From Leisingera sp. S132 (GTDB lineage Bacteria > Pseudomonadota > Alphaproteobacteria > Rhodobacterales > Rhodobacteraceae), in NCBI RefSeq assembly GCF_025144465.1, contig NZ_CP083553.1, positions 1,362,001-1,426,000 on the forward strand: a stretch of DNA of 64,000 bases. The letters are read 5' to 3'. The translations under genes and the position numbers were made by a program. Shown here one piece after another: positions 54,291 to 63,821 of this stretch (position 1 is its first letter; each line of letters opens with the position of its first letter). The notes beneath the pieces were generated by a model, which was not told the origin of the DNA, ran no database searches, and saw only the letters and a list, made by a program, of their open reading frames with translations.

Positions 54291-55106
54291 TCAGGCGCGC
54301 TCGTCGGCCTTTACCGCGTCCCAGAGCGCGTCCATTTCGGCCAGGTCGCTGTCCTCGGGGCGTTTGCCGCGGGCGGCGAGCTTGGCCTCGACGCCTTCGA
54401 AGCGGCGGGTGAACTTGGCGTTGGCGGCCCGCAGGGCGGCCTCTGGTTCAACTCCCAGGTGGCGGCCCAGGTTGGCCATCACAAACAAGAGGTCGCCGAA
54501 CTCCTCTTCGACTTCCGCGTGGGACAGGCTGTCGCGGGCCTCGACCAGTTCGGCACATTCTTCGGTGATCTTGGCAATAACATTGTCAGCCGACGGCCAG
54601 TCAAAGCCAACCCGGGCCGCGCGTTTCTGCAGCTTGTAGGCGCGCAGGAGCGCCGGCAGGCCAACCGCCACACCGTCCAGCGTACCCTTCTGTTCCTTTC
54701 CGGCGCGTTCTGCGGCCTTGATTGCCTCCCAATCCTGGGTCTGCTGTTCAGCGGATTTCTCGCGGCTTTCGTCCCCGAAAACATGCGGGTGGCGGAAGAC
54801 CATCTTGTCCGACATGGTCCGGACGACGTCCTGAAAGGTGAAGTGGCCAGCCTCCTCAGCCATCTGGGCGTGGAAGACGGATTGGAACAGCAGGTCGCCC
54901 AGTTCGCCCTTCAGCTCATCCCAGGCCTCGCGTTCGATGGCGTCGGCAACTTCATACGCCTCTTCAATGGTATAGGGGGCGATGGTGGCAAAATCCTGTT
55001 CGATATCCCATGGGCAGCCGGTTTGCGGGTCGCGCAGGCGCGCCATAATTTCCAGCAAGCGCTCGATGCCTGCGGAGGGGTCGTGGATCAGGTCTGTTTC
55101 TTGCAT
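54291..55106 (-). CDS. mazG: Nucleoside triphosphate pyrophosphohydrolase MazG
   Basis: 271 residues from ATG 55106. Two MazG domains; the first contains GCPWDIEQDF and EEAYEVADAIE with the ExxE metal site, then ELGDLLFQSVFHAQMA; the second contains TEECAELVEARD and EEFGDLLFV. It hydrolyses (d)NTPs to NMP and pyrophosphate, lowering aberrant nucleotides and affecting ppGpp levels. Confidence 0.95.
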   Translation of the reverse strand: MQETDLIHDPSAGIERLLEIMARLRDPQTGCPWDIEQDFATIAPYTIEEAYEVADAIEREAWDELKGELGDLLFQSVFHAQMAEEAGHFTFQDVVRTMSDKMVFRHPHVFGDESREKSAEQQTQDWEAIKAAERAGKEQKGTLDGVAVGLPALLRAYKLQKRAARVGFDWPSADNVIAKITEECAELVEARDSLSHAEVEEEFGDLLFVMANLGRHLGVEPEAALRAANAKFTRRFEGVEAKLAARGKRPEDSDLAEMDALWDAVKADERA

Positions 55107-55169
55107 TGCGGCTGCTCTTTTTCCGGTGTCAGATGCATCATCCCGAGTCTGGAGCAGGAGTCCACCCCG

Positions 55170-56336
55170 ATGCCCGTTGTGAACCGTATTGCCGACTATG
55201 CCGAAGAGATGAAGGCCTGGCGGCGGCATCTGCACCAGATCCCGGAACTGGCGCTGGACCTGCCCAAGACCGCTGCATTTGTGGCAGAGCGGCTGCGGGA
55301 TTTCGGCGTGGATGAGCTGCACGAGGGCATCGCGCAGACCGGTATGGTGGCGATCATCAACGGGCAGGGGGATGGCCCGACCATTGGCCTGCGGGCGGAT
55401 ATGGATGCGCTGCCGATCCCTGAGGAGACAGGGGCGGAGTATGCCTCTGGCCATGCGGGCAACATGCATGCCTGCGGCCACGACGGCCATACCGCTATGC
55501 TGCTGGGCGCGGCGAAATACCTGGCAGAGACGCGCAACTTCAAGGGACACGTTGCGCTGATCTTCCAGCCCGCGGAGGAAGCGATCGGCGGCGCACGCAT
55601 CATGGTCGAAGAGGGTATCATGGAGCGTTTCGGCATTGGCGAGGTCTATGCGCTGCACAATGCGCCCGGCCTGCCGGAGGGTCATTTTCTGACAACACCG
55701 GGCGCACTGATGGCCGCGGTGGATACTTTCCATATCCATATACAGGGCAAGGGCGGCCATGGCGCAATGCCGCATGAAACCCGCGACCCGGTGATGGCGG
55801 CCTGCGGCATGGCGCAGGCGATCCAGACCATCGTCAGCCGCAACCATCACACGCTGGAGGATCTGGTGGTTTCGGTCACCCAGATCCACACCGGTACCGT
55901 CGACAACGTGATTCCCGATACCGCCTATATCAACGGTACCGTGCGCACGTTTAACCCCGACGTGCAGAAGATGGTGATGCGCCGGATGAAGGAGATCGTT
56001 GCCGGTCAGGCGGCGAGTTACGGCGTTGAGGCGGAACTGGATTATGAGATCGGCTATCCGGCCACGTTCAACGATGCCGAAAAGACCACCTTTGCGGTGG
56101 AAGTCGCCAAGGAGATTTCCGGCGATGCCAATGTAGAGGCTGACGGCGGACGCGAGATGGGGGCAGAGGATTTCGCCTATATGCTGCAGGCACGGCCCGG
56201 CTCTTACCTCTTCCTGGGGCAGGGCGACAGCGCCGGGCTGCATCATCCGAAGTATGACTTCAACGACGCGATTGCGCCGGTGGGGGCGTCCTTCTTTGCC
56301 CGGCTGGTGGAGCGTGCGCAACCGCTGAACGGCTAG
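55170..56336 (+). CDS. M20-family amidohydrolase (hippurate hydrolase-like)
   Basis: 388 residues from ATG 55170. Metal-binding and catalytic pattern: RRHLHQIPEL, LRADMDALPI, MHACGHDGHTAMLLG, FQPAEEAIGGA and the late GAEDFAYML. The peptidase M20D/amidohydrolase family cleaves N-acyl or N-carbamoyl amino acids, hippurate or IAA conjugates. It is followed by two agmatinase-family genes on the same strand, a possible nitrogen-compound degradation unit. Confidence 0.9.
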   Translation: MPVVNRIADYAEEMKAWRRHLHQIPELALDLPKTAAFVAERLRDFGVDELHEGIAQTGMVAIINGQGDGPTIGLRADMDALPIPEETGAEYASGHAGNMHACGHDGHTAMLLGAAKYLAETRNFKGHVALIFQPAEEAIGGARIMVEEGIMERFGIGEVYALHNAPGLPEGHFLTTPGALMAAVDTFHIHIQGKGGHGAMPHETRDPVMAACGMAQAIQTIVSRNHHTLEDLVVSVTQIHTGTVDNVIPDTAYINGTVRTFNPDVQKMVMRRMKEIVAGQAASYGVEAELDYEIGYPATFNDAEKTTFAVEVAKEISGDANVEADGGREMGAEDFAYMLQARPGSYLFLGQGDSAGLHHPKYDFNDAIAPVGASFFARLVERAQPLNG

Positions 56337-56413
56337 TGGCGCTGAGTGATGACAATGACCTGCTGGTCCTGTATTTGATCAAAAGGTCAGGATAAGAACC
56401 GGGACACTCCGCC

Positions 56414-57382
56414 ATGGCATTGGAAGACGCAAAACGCATCGTCGATCACGCCTTCACCCGTGAGGATTTGAAGGGGCTGAGCCCGGAAATCACCTTTGGC
56501 GGAGCGACATCCTTTTTGCGCCGGAAATACACCAAGGACCTGACGGGCGTGGACATCGCGGTGACTGGCGTGCCGTTTGACCAGGCCGTCACCAACCGTT
56601 CCGGCACCCGGCTGGGGCCGCGGGCCATCCGGGAGGCATCGTCCATGCAGGCGCCGGATGAGCCCTACGGCTGGCCGTACAAACCGCTCAGCACCCTGGC
56701 GATTGCAGATTACGGCGACCTGGCCTTTGATCATGCCAATGTGCCCGAGTTTCCCGCAGCGCTGACAGAGCATATCCGCGGCATTCTGGCGGCGGATGCG
56801 GCCTCCGTCGTGCTGGGCGGGGATCACTACATCAGCTTTCCGATCCTGAAAGCCTATGCGGAGAAATACGGCTCGATTTCGCTTCTGCAGTTCGATGCCC
56901 ATACGGACACTTGGGCGGATGACAACATGGACCGGGTGGACCACGGCACCATGTTCTACAAGGCGGTGAAGACAGGGATCGTCGATCCGGCCACGTCCGT
57001 GCAGGTGGGGATCCGCACCACCAATGACGACACGCTGGGGGTCAATATCATCGACGCGCCCACCGTTCACGAGATCGGACCGGTGGAAACCGCGCAGCGG
57101 ATCAAGGACATCCTCGGGGACCGGCCGGTTTATCTGACCTTTGATATCGACTGTCTTGACCCGGCCTTTGCGCCCGGCACCGGCACGCCGGTCTGGGGCG
57201 GGCTGAGTTCGGCCCAGGCCTCGCGCATCCTGCGGGAGATTGCCGGCATCAATATCAAGGGCGGCGACGTGGTGGAGGTCTCTCCGCCCTTTGACACAAC
57301 CGGTGCAACTGCTATTGCCGGAGCACACGCAGCGACGGAAATTATCTGCCTTCTTGGCTGGAACATGAGAGACAATGACTGA
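56414..57382 (+). CDS. Agmatinase/ureohydrolase family protein 1
   Basis: 322 residues. Both manganese-site motifs are intact: GGDHYISFPI, QFDAHTD and TFDIDCLDPAFAPGTGTP, so it should be active. Members split agmatine, guanidinobutyrate, guanidinopropionate or similar guanidino compounds to amine and urea. The N-terminal extension of about 40 residues fits bacterial agmatinase-like proteins. The stop overlaps the next paralogue by eight bases. Confidence 0.9.
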   Translation: MALEDAKRIVDHAFTREDLKGLSPEITFGGATSFLRRKYTKDLTGVDIAVTGVPFDQAVTNRSGTRLGPRAIREASSMQAPDEPYGWPYKPLSTLAIADYGDLAFDHANVPEFPAALTEHIRGILAADAASVVLGGDHYISFPILKAYAEKYGSISLLQFDAHTDTWADDNMDRVDHGTMFYKAVKTGIVDPATSVQVGIRTTNDDTLGVNIIDAPTVHEIGPVETAQRIKDILGDRPVYLTFDIDCLDPAFAPGTGTPVWGGLSSAQASRILREIAGINIKGGDVVEVSPPFDTTGATAIAGAHAATEIICLLGWNMRDND

Positions 57383-58322
57383 CTTCAATCAGCCGATCAG
57401 CGGCAATGACCTGGCGCGGTTTTCCGGGCCGAACACCTTTATGCGGCTGCCGCAGGCGACTTCGCTGGGCGGTTTGGATGTGGCTGTGCTGGGAGTTCCG
57501 ATGGATATTGGCACCTCCTGGCGGTCAGGCACGCGGTTCGGGCCCAAGCAGATCCGCTCGGAAAGCGCGATGCTGCGGCCCTACAACATGGCGACGGGCG
57601 CGGCGCCCTTTGACAGTCTGAACATTGCCGACATTGGCGATCTGGCGATCAACACGTTTTCGCTGCCGGAATCGCTGCGGATAATCGAAGACAGCTATGA
57701 TGCGATCCTGTCCGGCGGGGTGGTCCCGGTGGCGATGGGTGGAGATCATTCCATCACCCTGCCGATCCTGCGCGCCATTGCCAAGAAATACGGCCCCGTC
57801 GCGCTGGTGCATGTGGATGCCCATGCGGATGTGAACGACGAGATGTTCGGCGAGCGCGAAACCCACGGCACCGTGTTCCGCCGCGCCTATGAGGAAGGGC
57901 TGATCGTCCCGGACAAGACCTATCAGATCGGCATCCGCGGCACCGGTTATGCCGCCACCGATTTCTCCGAGGCGCAGGGCTGGGGGTTCCAGCACTTCCC
58001 GGCGCAGGAGCTGTGGAACCGATCGCTGCACCAGATGGGTGCGGAAATTCGCCGCGATATCGGCAATAGGCCGGTCTATGTCTCCTATGATATCGATAGT
58101 CTTGACCCGGCCTATGCGCCGGGCACCGGCACGCCGGAAATCGGCGGGCTGACAACGCCGCAGGCGCTGGAGCTGATCCGGTCCCTGAAGGGGGTCAACA
58201 TCGTGGGCTGCGACCTTGTGGAGGTGTCGCCGCCTTATGACCCCTCGGGCAACACTGCCCTGGTGGGCGCCAACCTGCTCTATGAGCTGTTGTGCGTGCT
58301 GCCGGGCGTGGCAACGAGATAA
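57375..58322 (+). CDS. Agmatinase/ureohydrolase family protein 2
   Basis: 315 residues, starting within the previous gene. Intact metal motifs GGDHSITLPI, HVDAHADV and SYDIDSLDPAYAPGTGTP. It differs from its neighbour in the substrate loops. Two active-looking, co-translated paralogues could form a mixed complex or act on two different guanidino compounds. Confidence 0.9.
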   Translation: MTDFNQPISGNDLARFSGPNTFMRLPQATSLGGLDVAVLGVPMDIGTSWRSGTRFGPKQIRSESAMLRPYNMATGAAPFDSLNIADIGDLAINTFSLPESLRIIEDSYDAILSGGVVPVAMGGDHSITLPILRAIAKKYGPVALVHVDAHADVNDEMFGERETHGTVFRRAYEEGLIVPDKTYQIGIRGTGYAATDFSEAQGWGFQHFPAQELWNRSLHQMGAEIRRDIGNRPVYVSYDIDSLDPAYAPGTGTPEIGGLTTPQALELIRSLKGVNIVGCDLVEVSPPYDPSGNTALVGANLLYELLCVLPGVATR

Positions 58323-58397
58323 GCGGTCCGGCCTCACACAGAAGGCCGGGGGAGGACCGCGTGTGAGGAGGAGGCAAGGGGTGACCTTGAAACCGCG

Positions 58398-58838
58398 TTG
58401 AGGCGGCTGATGCTGCTGGGCTGGCTGCTGCTGGCCGCGATAGTTGCCGGGCTGGGATTCATCCGGCTGGCGCCGAGCGACCCGCTGGACTGGAACACCC
58501 AGCCGGAGCTGAGCGAGGACAAGGAGTTCCGCGGCGGCGTGTTCCGGGTGATCCGGACCGGGCCGGACGGGCTGGAGCGGTTCCACCGCATCGCCAGCCA
58601 TGCGCCGCGCACTAGCGTGCTGGCGGGCGGCCCGGACGACGGCATGGTGACCTATATCACCCGCACCCAGGTGCTGGGCTTTCCCGACTATACCACCGCA
58701 GCGCAGGACGGCGATCTGCTGAAGGTTTATGCCCGCCTGCGGTTCGGGCGGTCCGATCTGGGTGCCAACCGGGAGCGGATCAACACCTGGCTCGCCGAGA
58801 TGGAGGATGCGCCGCAGGCCGCTACCGCTGGCGAGTAA
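58398..58838 (+). CDS. DUF1499 family membrane-anchored protein
   Basis: 146 residues if started at TTG 58398; ATG 58410 is the alternative, with no clear ribosome-binding site for either. One N-terminal membrane helix (MLLGWLLLAAIVAGLGFIRL), then a DUF1499-like domain (SHAPRTSVLAGGPDDGMVTYITRTQVLGFPDY across two parts). Probably faces the periplasm. Role unknown. Confidence 0.7.
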   Translation: MRRLMLLGWLLLAAIVAGLGFIRLAPSDPLDWNTQPELSEDKEFRGGVFRVIRTGPDGLERFHRIASHAPRTSVLAGGPDDGMVTYITRTQVLGFPDYTTAAQDGDLLKVYARLRFGRSDLGANRERINTWLAEMEDAPQAATAGE

Positions 58839-58844
58839 TGCTGG

Positions 58845-59066
58845 GCTCCCGCCTGTTTGCGGGCTTTTCGAAAAAGCGCCTCACAGTTGGGCCGGGCGCC
58901 GCGCTGCCGCGCGGCGCAGGCTCACCGGCTGGCAGCCGATGAGCCATTGGTTTGCTGAGAAGCACTTCTGGGGCAGGGGTGTCTCTGAAGTCGCGTTGTC
59001 GATTGTGTTAAGTCATGCCGCATCAAGGGCAAGCCGCGCCCGCGCGCGGTGGCTGCGCCACCCTTG
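58845..59066 (+). repeat. Dispersed 3'-end hairpin element, copy C (full length)
   Basis: Starts six bases after the DUF1499 stop and fills most of the gene-free stretch 58839-59167. Hairpins in order: CTTTT/AAAAG (58864-58876); GCGCCGCGC/GCGCGGCGC (58896-58917); CTTCTGGGGCAG region; and ATCAAGGG...CCCTTGAC enclosing TGGC-TGC-GCCA (59048-59058), where copy B has TCCC-TGC-GGGA. Confidence 0.7.
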
Positions 59067-59167
59067 ACCCGGTTCTGCGATTGTTGATTGTGGTTTGCAG
59101 AGCCTTGTTCAAAAAAGTTTTTTAGGCGCTGAGCAATCAGTGCGGACTATAAAATGGAGAGCATTTC

Positions 59168-59572
59168 ATGACCCATGGATACACGAAGCCTGTGCTGTCG
59201 CTTGCTTGTTGCGCGCTGTTTGCTGCCTGCGGTGGAGTGCCTGCCAGCAATGAGCTGCAATTCGACAACGACGGGAATGGCCGTTTCAGCGGTAGTGCGG
59301 GTTCAGGCTGGACGGTACAGGATATCAACACCTATGCCGCCGGTCAGATATGCGGCGGCGGTCCTGTTACAGGCTTCAATGTCAGAGTGTTGCCCAATGC
59401 CCCTGAATACAAGATTTTTTCGGGCGCTTGTGCTTCCGGAGAATATGGCGTGGTCGCTGAAGACGCAGGTCAGAACTATGTCGTGACCGCCCCGACCACC
59501 CCAGCCGCGCCGGTGGTGACGCCGGCAGGCAATAGTTCAGGGTGGGACGGTTCCACTCCTTTTGTGGATTGA
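59168..59572 (+). CDS. Putative lipoprotein, 134 residues
   Basis: GGAGAG precedes ATG 59168. Signal peptide with lipobox FAAC (about residues 18-21). The mature part is beta-rich with NGRFSGSAGSGWTVQDINTYA and two Cys, ending in a Pro/Thr/Ala-rich tail. No family recognised; likely envelope-associated. Confidence 0.65.
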   Translation: MTHGYTKPVLSLACCALFAACGGVPASNELQFDNDGNGRFSGSAGSGWTVQDINTYAAGQICGGGPVTGFNVRVLPNAPEYKIFSGACASGEYGVVAEDAGQNYVVTAPTTPAAPVVTPAGNSSGWDGSTPFVD

Positions 59573-59776
59573 TCGGGCTGGTGTCTATTGGGGGTGAAGT
59601 GCGGCGCGGGCAAAGCAACGGCGCGGATACTGGTATTCGCCCCTCAAACCCGACATAGGAAGCCTTACTGTTCCAAGCGCGGTTGCAGACCTTGTTAGGG
59701 AGAAAATGCCCGCGCAGATGCTCGCGGCAAAAGAGCTTTCACTGTGCAGCAGAAATTGCGCCTTAGCGGCTGCGAC

Positions 59777-60076
59777 TTAGATCTTCGGAAGCTCTGGTGG
59801 AACTGCTGAAGAACCGGGCATCTCTCCCAGCGACGCCGACAGGCAGCTGCTTTGCACCTCGCGCCACATCGGCACGTTCAGGGACATCTGGCATTGCGCC
59901 ATGAACATGCGGCCGTCCACTTGCAGGCAGCGCAGCTCACCCAGTTCGACCCGGGAGCCGGATTTGTCGGTGCAGTAGCAGTCGATGGTCTTGCCGCCTG
60001 GCCCCTTCACATCCGCCAGCACCAGGCCGGGCAGGGTGAGGAGGATTGTGGCAATAAGGGCTCTGGCATGTCGCAT
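59777..60076 (-). CDS. Small exported cysteine-containing protein
   Basis: 99 residues. Cleavable signal peptide (ALIATILLTLPGLVLA, cut after about residue 21). The mature part has five Cys (CYC, CLQ, CQM, SCL), probably forming disulfides in the periplasm. No family recognised. Divergent from prfA with 60 bases between. Confidence 0.7.
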   Translation of the reverse strand: MRHARALIATILLTLPGLVLADVKGPGGKTIDCYCTDKSGSRVELGELRCLQVDGRMFMAQCQMSLNVPMWREVQSSCLSASLGEMPGSSAVPPELPKI

Positions 60077-60136
60077 GGGTCTAGCATATCACATGAGGGT
60101 CATTTGGCCAAAACATGAACAACAATAGGCGCACCC

Positions 60137-61192
60137 ATGGTTCCCGAAGAACGGCTGGAACAGATCCTGCAGCGGTTTCAGTATCTTGAAGCCGCAATGG
60201 CGGATGGCGCGGGGGGCGGGGATATTGCCGCTCTGGCCAAGGAATACTCTGACCTGCGCCCGGTGGCGGAGCAGGTTACTGCGTACCGCAAGCTCCTGAG
60301 CGATCTGGAAGAGGCGGAAGCGATGCTGGCGGACCCGGACATGAAGGACCTGGCCGCTGAAGAGATCCCGGCGCTGAAGGCCGCGATCCCGGAAGCAGAA
60401 CACACGCTGCAGCTCGCCCTCCTGCCCAAGGATGCCGCCGACAGCCGCCCGGCGATGCTGGAAATCCGCCCGGGTACCGGCGGTGATGAGGCGGCGCTCT
60501 TTGCCGGTGATCTGTTGCGGATGTACCAGCGTTATGCCGAAGGGCGGGGCTGGAAGTTCGACGTCATCGAGGAGCAGGTGACCGAGCTGGGCGGCATCAA
60601 GGAAGTGGTGGCCCATATCAAGGGTGACAATGTCTTTGCCCGGCTGAAATATGAATCCGGCGTGCACCGGGTGCAGCGGGTGCCTGCAACGGAAAGCGGC
60701 GGGCGCATCCATACCTCAGCGGCCACCGTTGCGGTGCTGCCCGAGGCCGAGGACGTGGATATCCATATCGACCCGAATGACATCCGCATCGACACCATGC
60801 GGGCGTCGGGCGCGGGCGGCCAGCATGTGAACACCACCGACTCGGCTGTGCGCATCACTCACCTGCCGACCGGGCTGATCGTGACCTCGTCGGAGAAGTC
60901 CCAGCACCGCAACCGCGAGATCGCCATGCAGGTGCTGAAAACGCGGCTGTACGACCTGGAACGGCAGCGGATCGACGGCGAACGCTCGGCGGACCGGGCC
61001 AGCCAGGTGGGCTCGGGCGACCGGTCGGAACGAATCCGCACCTATAACTTTCCGCAAGGCCGGATGACTGACCACCGCATCAACCTGACGCTTTATAAGC
61101 TGGACCAGGTGATGGGCGGCGATCTGGAAGAGATCATCGACGCGCTGACCGCGGACAATCAGGCGCGGCTTCTGGCCGAGATGGGGCGGTGA
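60137..61192 (+). CDS. prfA: Peptide chain release factor 1
   Basis: 351 residues. The GGQ catalytic motif is at about residue 228 (GAGGQHVN), and the family PCRF domain precedes it. RF1 reads UAA and UAG stops, so an intact copy here argues that UAG is a normal stop codon in this organism. The stop overlaps prmC, whose product methylates the GGQ glutamine. Confidence 0.97.
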   Translation: MVPEERLEQILQRFQYLEAAMADGAGGGDIAALAKEYSDLRPVAEQVTAYRKLLSDLEEAEAMLADPDMKDLAAEEIPALKAAIPEAEHTLQLALLPKDAADSRPAMLEIRPGTGGDEAALFAGDLLRMYQRYAEGRGWKFDVIEEQVTELGGIKEVVAHIKGDNVFARLKYESGVHRVQRVPATESGGRIHTSAATVAVLPEAEDVDIHIDPNDIRIDTMRASGAGGQHVNTTDSAVRITHLPTGLIVTSSEKSQHRNREIAMQVLKTRLYDLERQRIDGERSADRASQVGSGDRSERIRTYNFPQGRMTDHRINLTLYKLDQVMGGDLEEIIDALTADNQARLLAEMGR

Positions 61193-62046
61193 GCATGGCA
61201 GAGACCGCGGCACAGGCAATGGCGGCCGCAACAGCCAAGCTCCGGGCGGCCGGGGTGCAGGACCCGGCGCGGGATGCGCGGGTGCTGCTGGCACATGCAG
61301 CTCGGATCGAGGCCAGCCGGGTGACGCTTATCGCGCCGGAGGAACTGGCGCCGGAAATTGCCGAACGCTATGAACAGCTGGTTTCGCTGCGGGCGGTCCG
61401 GGTGCCGGTGTCGCATCTGATCGGCGAGCGGGAGTTCTACGGGCGCCGCTTCAAGGTCTCTCGCAATGTGCTGGATCCGCGGCCGGAGACTGAAATCCTG
61501 ATCGAGGCGGCATTGGCGGAGCCTTATGTGCGGGTGCTGGACCTGGGGGTTGGCTCCGGCTGTATCCTGGTAACCTTGCTGGCAGAGCAGCAAGAGGCCA
61601 CCGGGCTGGGGGTCGACATCAGCGAGGCAGCCTGTCTCCAGGCCAGCGCCAACGCGGTTCTGCACAGGGTAGAGTCGCGCGCCGATATCCAGCAATCCGA
61701 CTGGTTTGAAAAGGTCGAGGGGCAGTTCGACCTGATCGTGTCGAACCCGCCTTATATCGCGCTGGACGAAATGGACGGGTTGTCTGCTGAAGTGCGCGGG
61801 CATGAGCCGGGCATTGCGCTGACGGATGGCGGCGACGGGCTGGGCGCCTACAGGCAGATTGCGGCGCAGGCCGCGGCGCATCTGGCGCCAGGCGGGCGGA
61901 TACTGCTGGAAATCGGTCCGACGCAGGGCCGGGCGGTGAGCGTGCTGCTGGAATCCGCCGGTTTCAACGGTATCGCGGTGCTGCCGGATCTGGACGGGCG
62001 GGACAGGGTGGTACGGGCGCATTCCCCCTCAAATCGCGGATTTTAA
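61189..62046 (+). CDS. prmC: Release factor glutamine methyltransferase
   Basis: 285 residues from GTG 61189, overlapping the prfA stop by four bases (GTGA); ATG 61195 is the alternative. SAM-binding motif [16 protein letters not shown] and catalytic NPPY (in VSNPPYIAL). It methylates the GGQ glutamine of RF1 and RF2. The prfA-prmC pair is conserved. Confidence 0.95.
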   Translation: MSMAETAAQAMAAATAKLRAAGVQDPARDARVLLAHAARIEASRVTLIAPEELAPEIAERYEQLVSLRAVRVPVSHLIGEREFYGRRFKVSRNVLDPRPETEILIEAALAEPYVRVLDLGVGSGCILVTLLAEQQEATGLGVDISEAACLQASANAVLHRVESRADIQQSDWFEKVEGQFDLIVSNPPYIALDEMDGLSAEVRGHEPGIALTDGGDGLGAYRQIAAQAAAHLAPGGRILLEIGPTQGRAVSVLLESAGFNGIAVLPDLDGRDRVVRAHSPSNRGF

Positions 62047-62260
62047 CGCGAAAATCTGCAGATTCGGGTGAAAAAACACAGAAAAGCCAATTGGCCCCCT
62101 TGTGTGGGGCTTCGGAACATGGTTACTCAAGATGAGCCGTATAGAGGTGAACGCTTTTCAAGCATTCCCGCGGCATCAAGCCCAAAAAAGCTAACGATCC
62201 GGCGCTGAGGCGCGCTGCACAGGGTCAACGGCGCATTAACTCAAGGCTTATGATAGGCAT

Positions 62261-62938
62261 ATGAGATCGTCCAAATCACGTTCCCGCTCCAAGTCGAACC
62301 GGAATCGCCCGAACGGCGCCAATGTGGTCAACCGGGTGTTCGACAGCTCCGGTCCCGAAGGCAAGGTGCGCGGAACCCCGCAGCAGATCATTGACAAGTA
62401 CAACCAGCTGGCCCGCGACGCGCAGCTGGGCAATGATCGTGTTGCAGCAGAGAACTTCCAGCAGCATGCGGAACATTACTTGCGGATGCTGAACGAAGCG
62501 CAGCGCGAAATCGAAGCGCGCCGCGAGGAGCAGGAACGCCAGAACCGCGAGCGCCAGGCTGAGCGCGACCGCGAGCGGGCGGAGCGGCTGGAGCGTCAGG
62601 AACGCGAGGCTGCGGTCACAGCACCTGCTGACAGTGATCCGGCAAGCGCACCGCAGCCTGAAGTGATTGACCCGCGCGGCGACAATGGCAACGGGCAGGA
62701 CAGCGGTTTGGTTGAGACCCCGGAGAGCCAGAGTGCCGCTCCGGCGGAGAGCGGCGATGACGCTGCGCCGAAGAAAGCCCCGGCACGCAAATCCCGCACC
62801 CGCAAGCCCGCAGCTAAGGCCGAGGGCGCGGAAGCCGCAGGCGAGGACGGTGAAACCCCGGCGCCGAAGAAACCAGGCCGCCCGCGCGCCAAACCGAAGC
62901 CTAAGGCTGAGGATGGCGCAGCGGAAGCTGCCGAATAA
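62261..62938 (+). CDS. DUF4167 domain protein
   Basis: 225 residues. An Arg/Ser/Asn-rich N-terminus (SKSRSRSKSNRNRPNG) leads into the DUF4167 core VNRVFDSSGPEGKVRGTPQQ and QLARDAQLGNDRVAAENFQQHAEHY in parts, then a charged coiled-coil and an Ala/Lys/Pro tail. Common in alphaproteobacteria after prmC; likely RNA-binding by composition, otherwise unknown. A strong terminator follows. Confidence 0.9.
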   Translation: MRSSKSRSRSKSNRNRPNGANVVNRVFDSSGPEGKVRGTPQQIIDKYNQLARDAQLGNDRVAAENFQQHAEHYLRMLNEAQREIEARREEQERQNRERQAERDRERAERLERQEREAAVTAPADSDPASAPQPEVIDPRGDNGNGQDSGLVETPESQSAAPAESGDDAAPKKAPARKSRTRKPAAKAEGAEAAGEDGETPAPKKPGRPRAKPKPKAEDGAAEAAE

Positions 62939-62955
62939 GCAGCTGCCAGTTATGC

Positions 62956-62992
62956 AAAACCCCCGGGGCTGATGGCCCCGGGGGTTTTCTTT
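62956..62992 (+). terminator. Rho-independent terminator, possibly bidirectional
   Basis: Perfect 14-bp stem AAAACCCCCGGGGC (62956-62969) and GCCCCGGGGGTTTT (62975-62988), loop TGATG, with more T after the stem. It lies between the DUF4167 gene and the convergent pdxJ. Confidence 0.92.
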
Positions 62993-63013
62993 TGGATGCC
63001 GGTGGGGGCGTGA

Positions 63014-63781
63014 TCAGACTTCGTGGCCCAGCACCCTCAGATAGCGGCGCACGGCTTCGGGGAAGCCCAGCATCAGGGCATCCGCTGTCAGGCCGTGGCC
63101 GATGGAGACCTCGGCCAGATCGGGAATGGCCTGGCGCAAGCCGGGCAGATTTTCGACGGTCAGGTCGTGTCCTGCATTCATCATCAGGCTGCCAAGGGCG
63201 CGGGCCTCGTTCGCGGTGTCCCGGATCAGATCCAATTCACGCGCGGTAGAGGCAGGATCGGTTTGGTCAGCATAGGGTCCAGTGTAAAACTCTATCCTGT
63301 CGGCACCTGCCTGTTGCGCCAGTGCGGGATCAGTAGGGTTGGCGTCCACAAAATAGGAGACCCGGATACCGGCCGCCTTGAACTCCTCAGCGATGGGCAG
63401 GAGCATCTCGCCATCGGCAGCAAAATCCCAGCCATGGTCGGACGTGGACTGCTCCGGCGTGTCCGGCACCAGCGTCACCTGATGCGGCTTGTTCTCCAGC
63501 ACCAGGTCGATGAAGTGGCGGGTCGGGTAGCCCTCGATATTGAATTCGGCCTCTGGGAATTCTTCGGCAATAAGCCGCGACAGGGCCGGCAGGTCGGAAA
63601 ACCGGATGTGGCGCTCATCCGGGCGCGGGTGCACAGTGATGCCATGGGCGCCGGCCTGCAGGATGGCACGGGAGATGTCGATCAGGTCCGGCCAGGGCAC
63701 CTCGCGCCGGTTGCGCAGGTAGGCAACAGCATTGACGTTCACTGACAGAAGCGTCGGGCGGGGTGCAACGGTCTGTGTCAT
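63014..63781 (-). CDS. pdxJ: Pyridoxine 5'-phosphate synthase
   Basis: 255 residues from ATG 63781. TIM-barrel with NVNAVAYLRNRR, GITVHPRPDERHI, EFNIEGYP, QVTLVPD and the late SIGHGLTADAL. PdxJ joins 1-deoxyxylulose 5-phosphate with 3-amino-2-oxopropyl phosphate to make pyridoxine 5'-phosphate. It follows rsmA by 40 bases on the same strand. Confidence 0.95.
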   Translation of the reverse strand: MTQTVAPRPTLLSVNVNAVAYLRNRREVPWPDLIDISRAILQAGAHGITVHPRPDERHIRFSDLPALSRLIAEEFPEAEFNIEGYPTRHFIDLVLENKPHQVTLVPDTPEQSTSDHGWDFAADGEMLLPIAEEFKAAGIRVSYFVDANPTDPALAQQAGADRIEFYTGPYADQTDPASTARELDLIRDTANEARALGSLMMNAGHDLTVENLPGLRQAIPDLAEVSIGHGLTADALMLGFPEAVRRYLRVLGHEV

Positions 63782-63821
63782 AGAAAAATATGATCTCCGG
63801 GTCAGGGGCGGAAAAAAAGTG

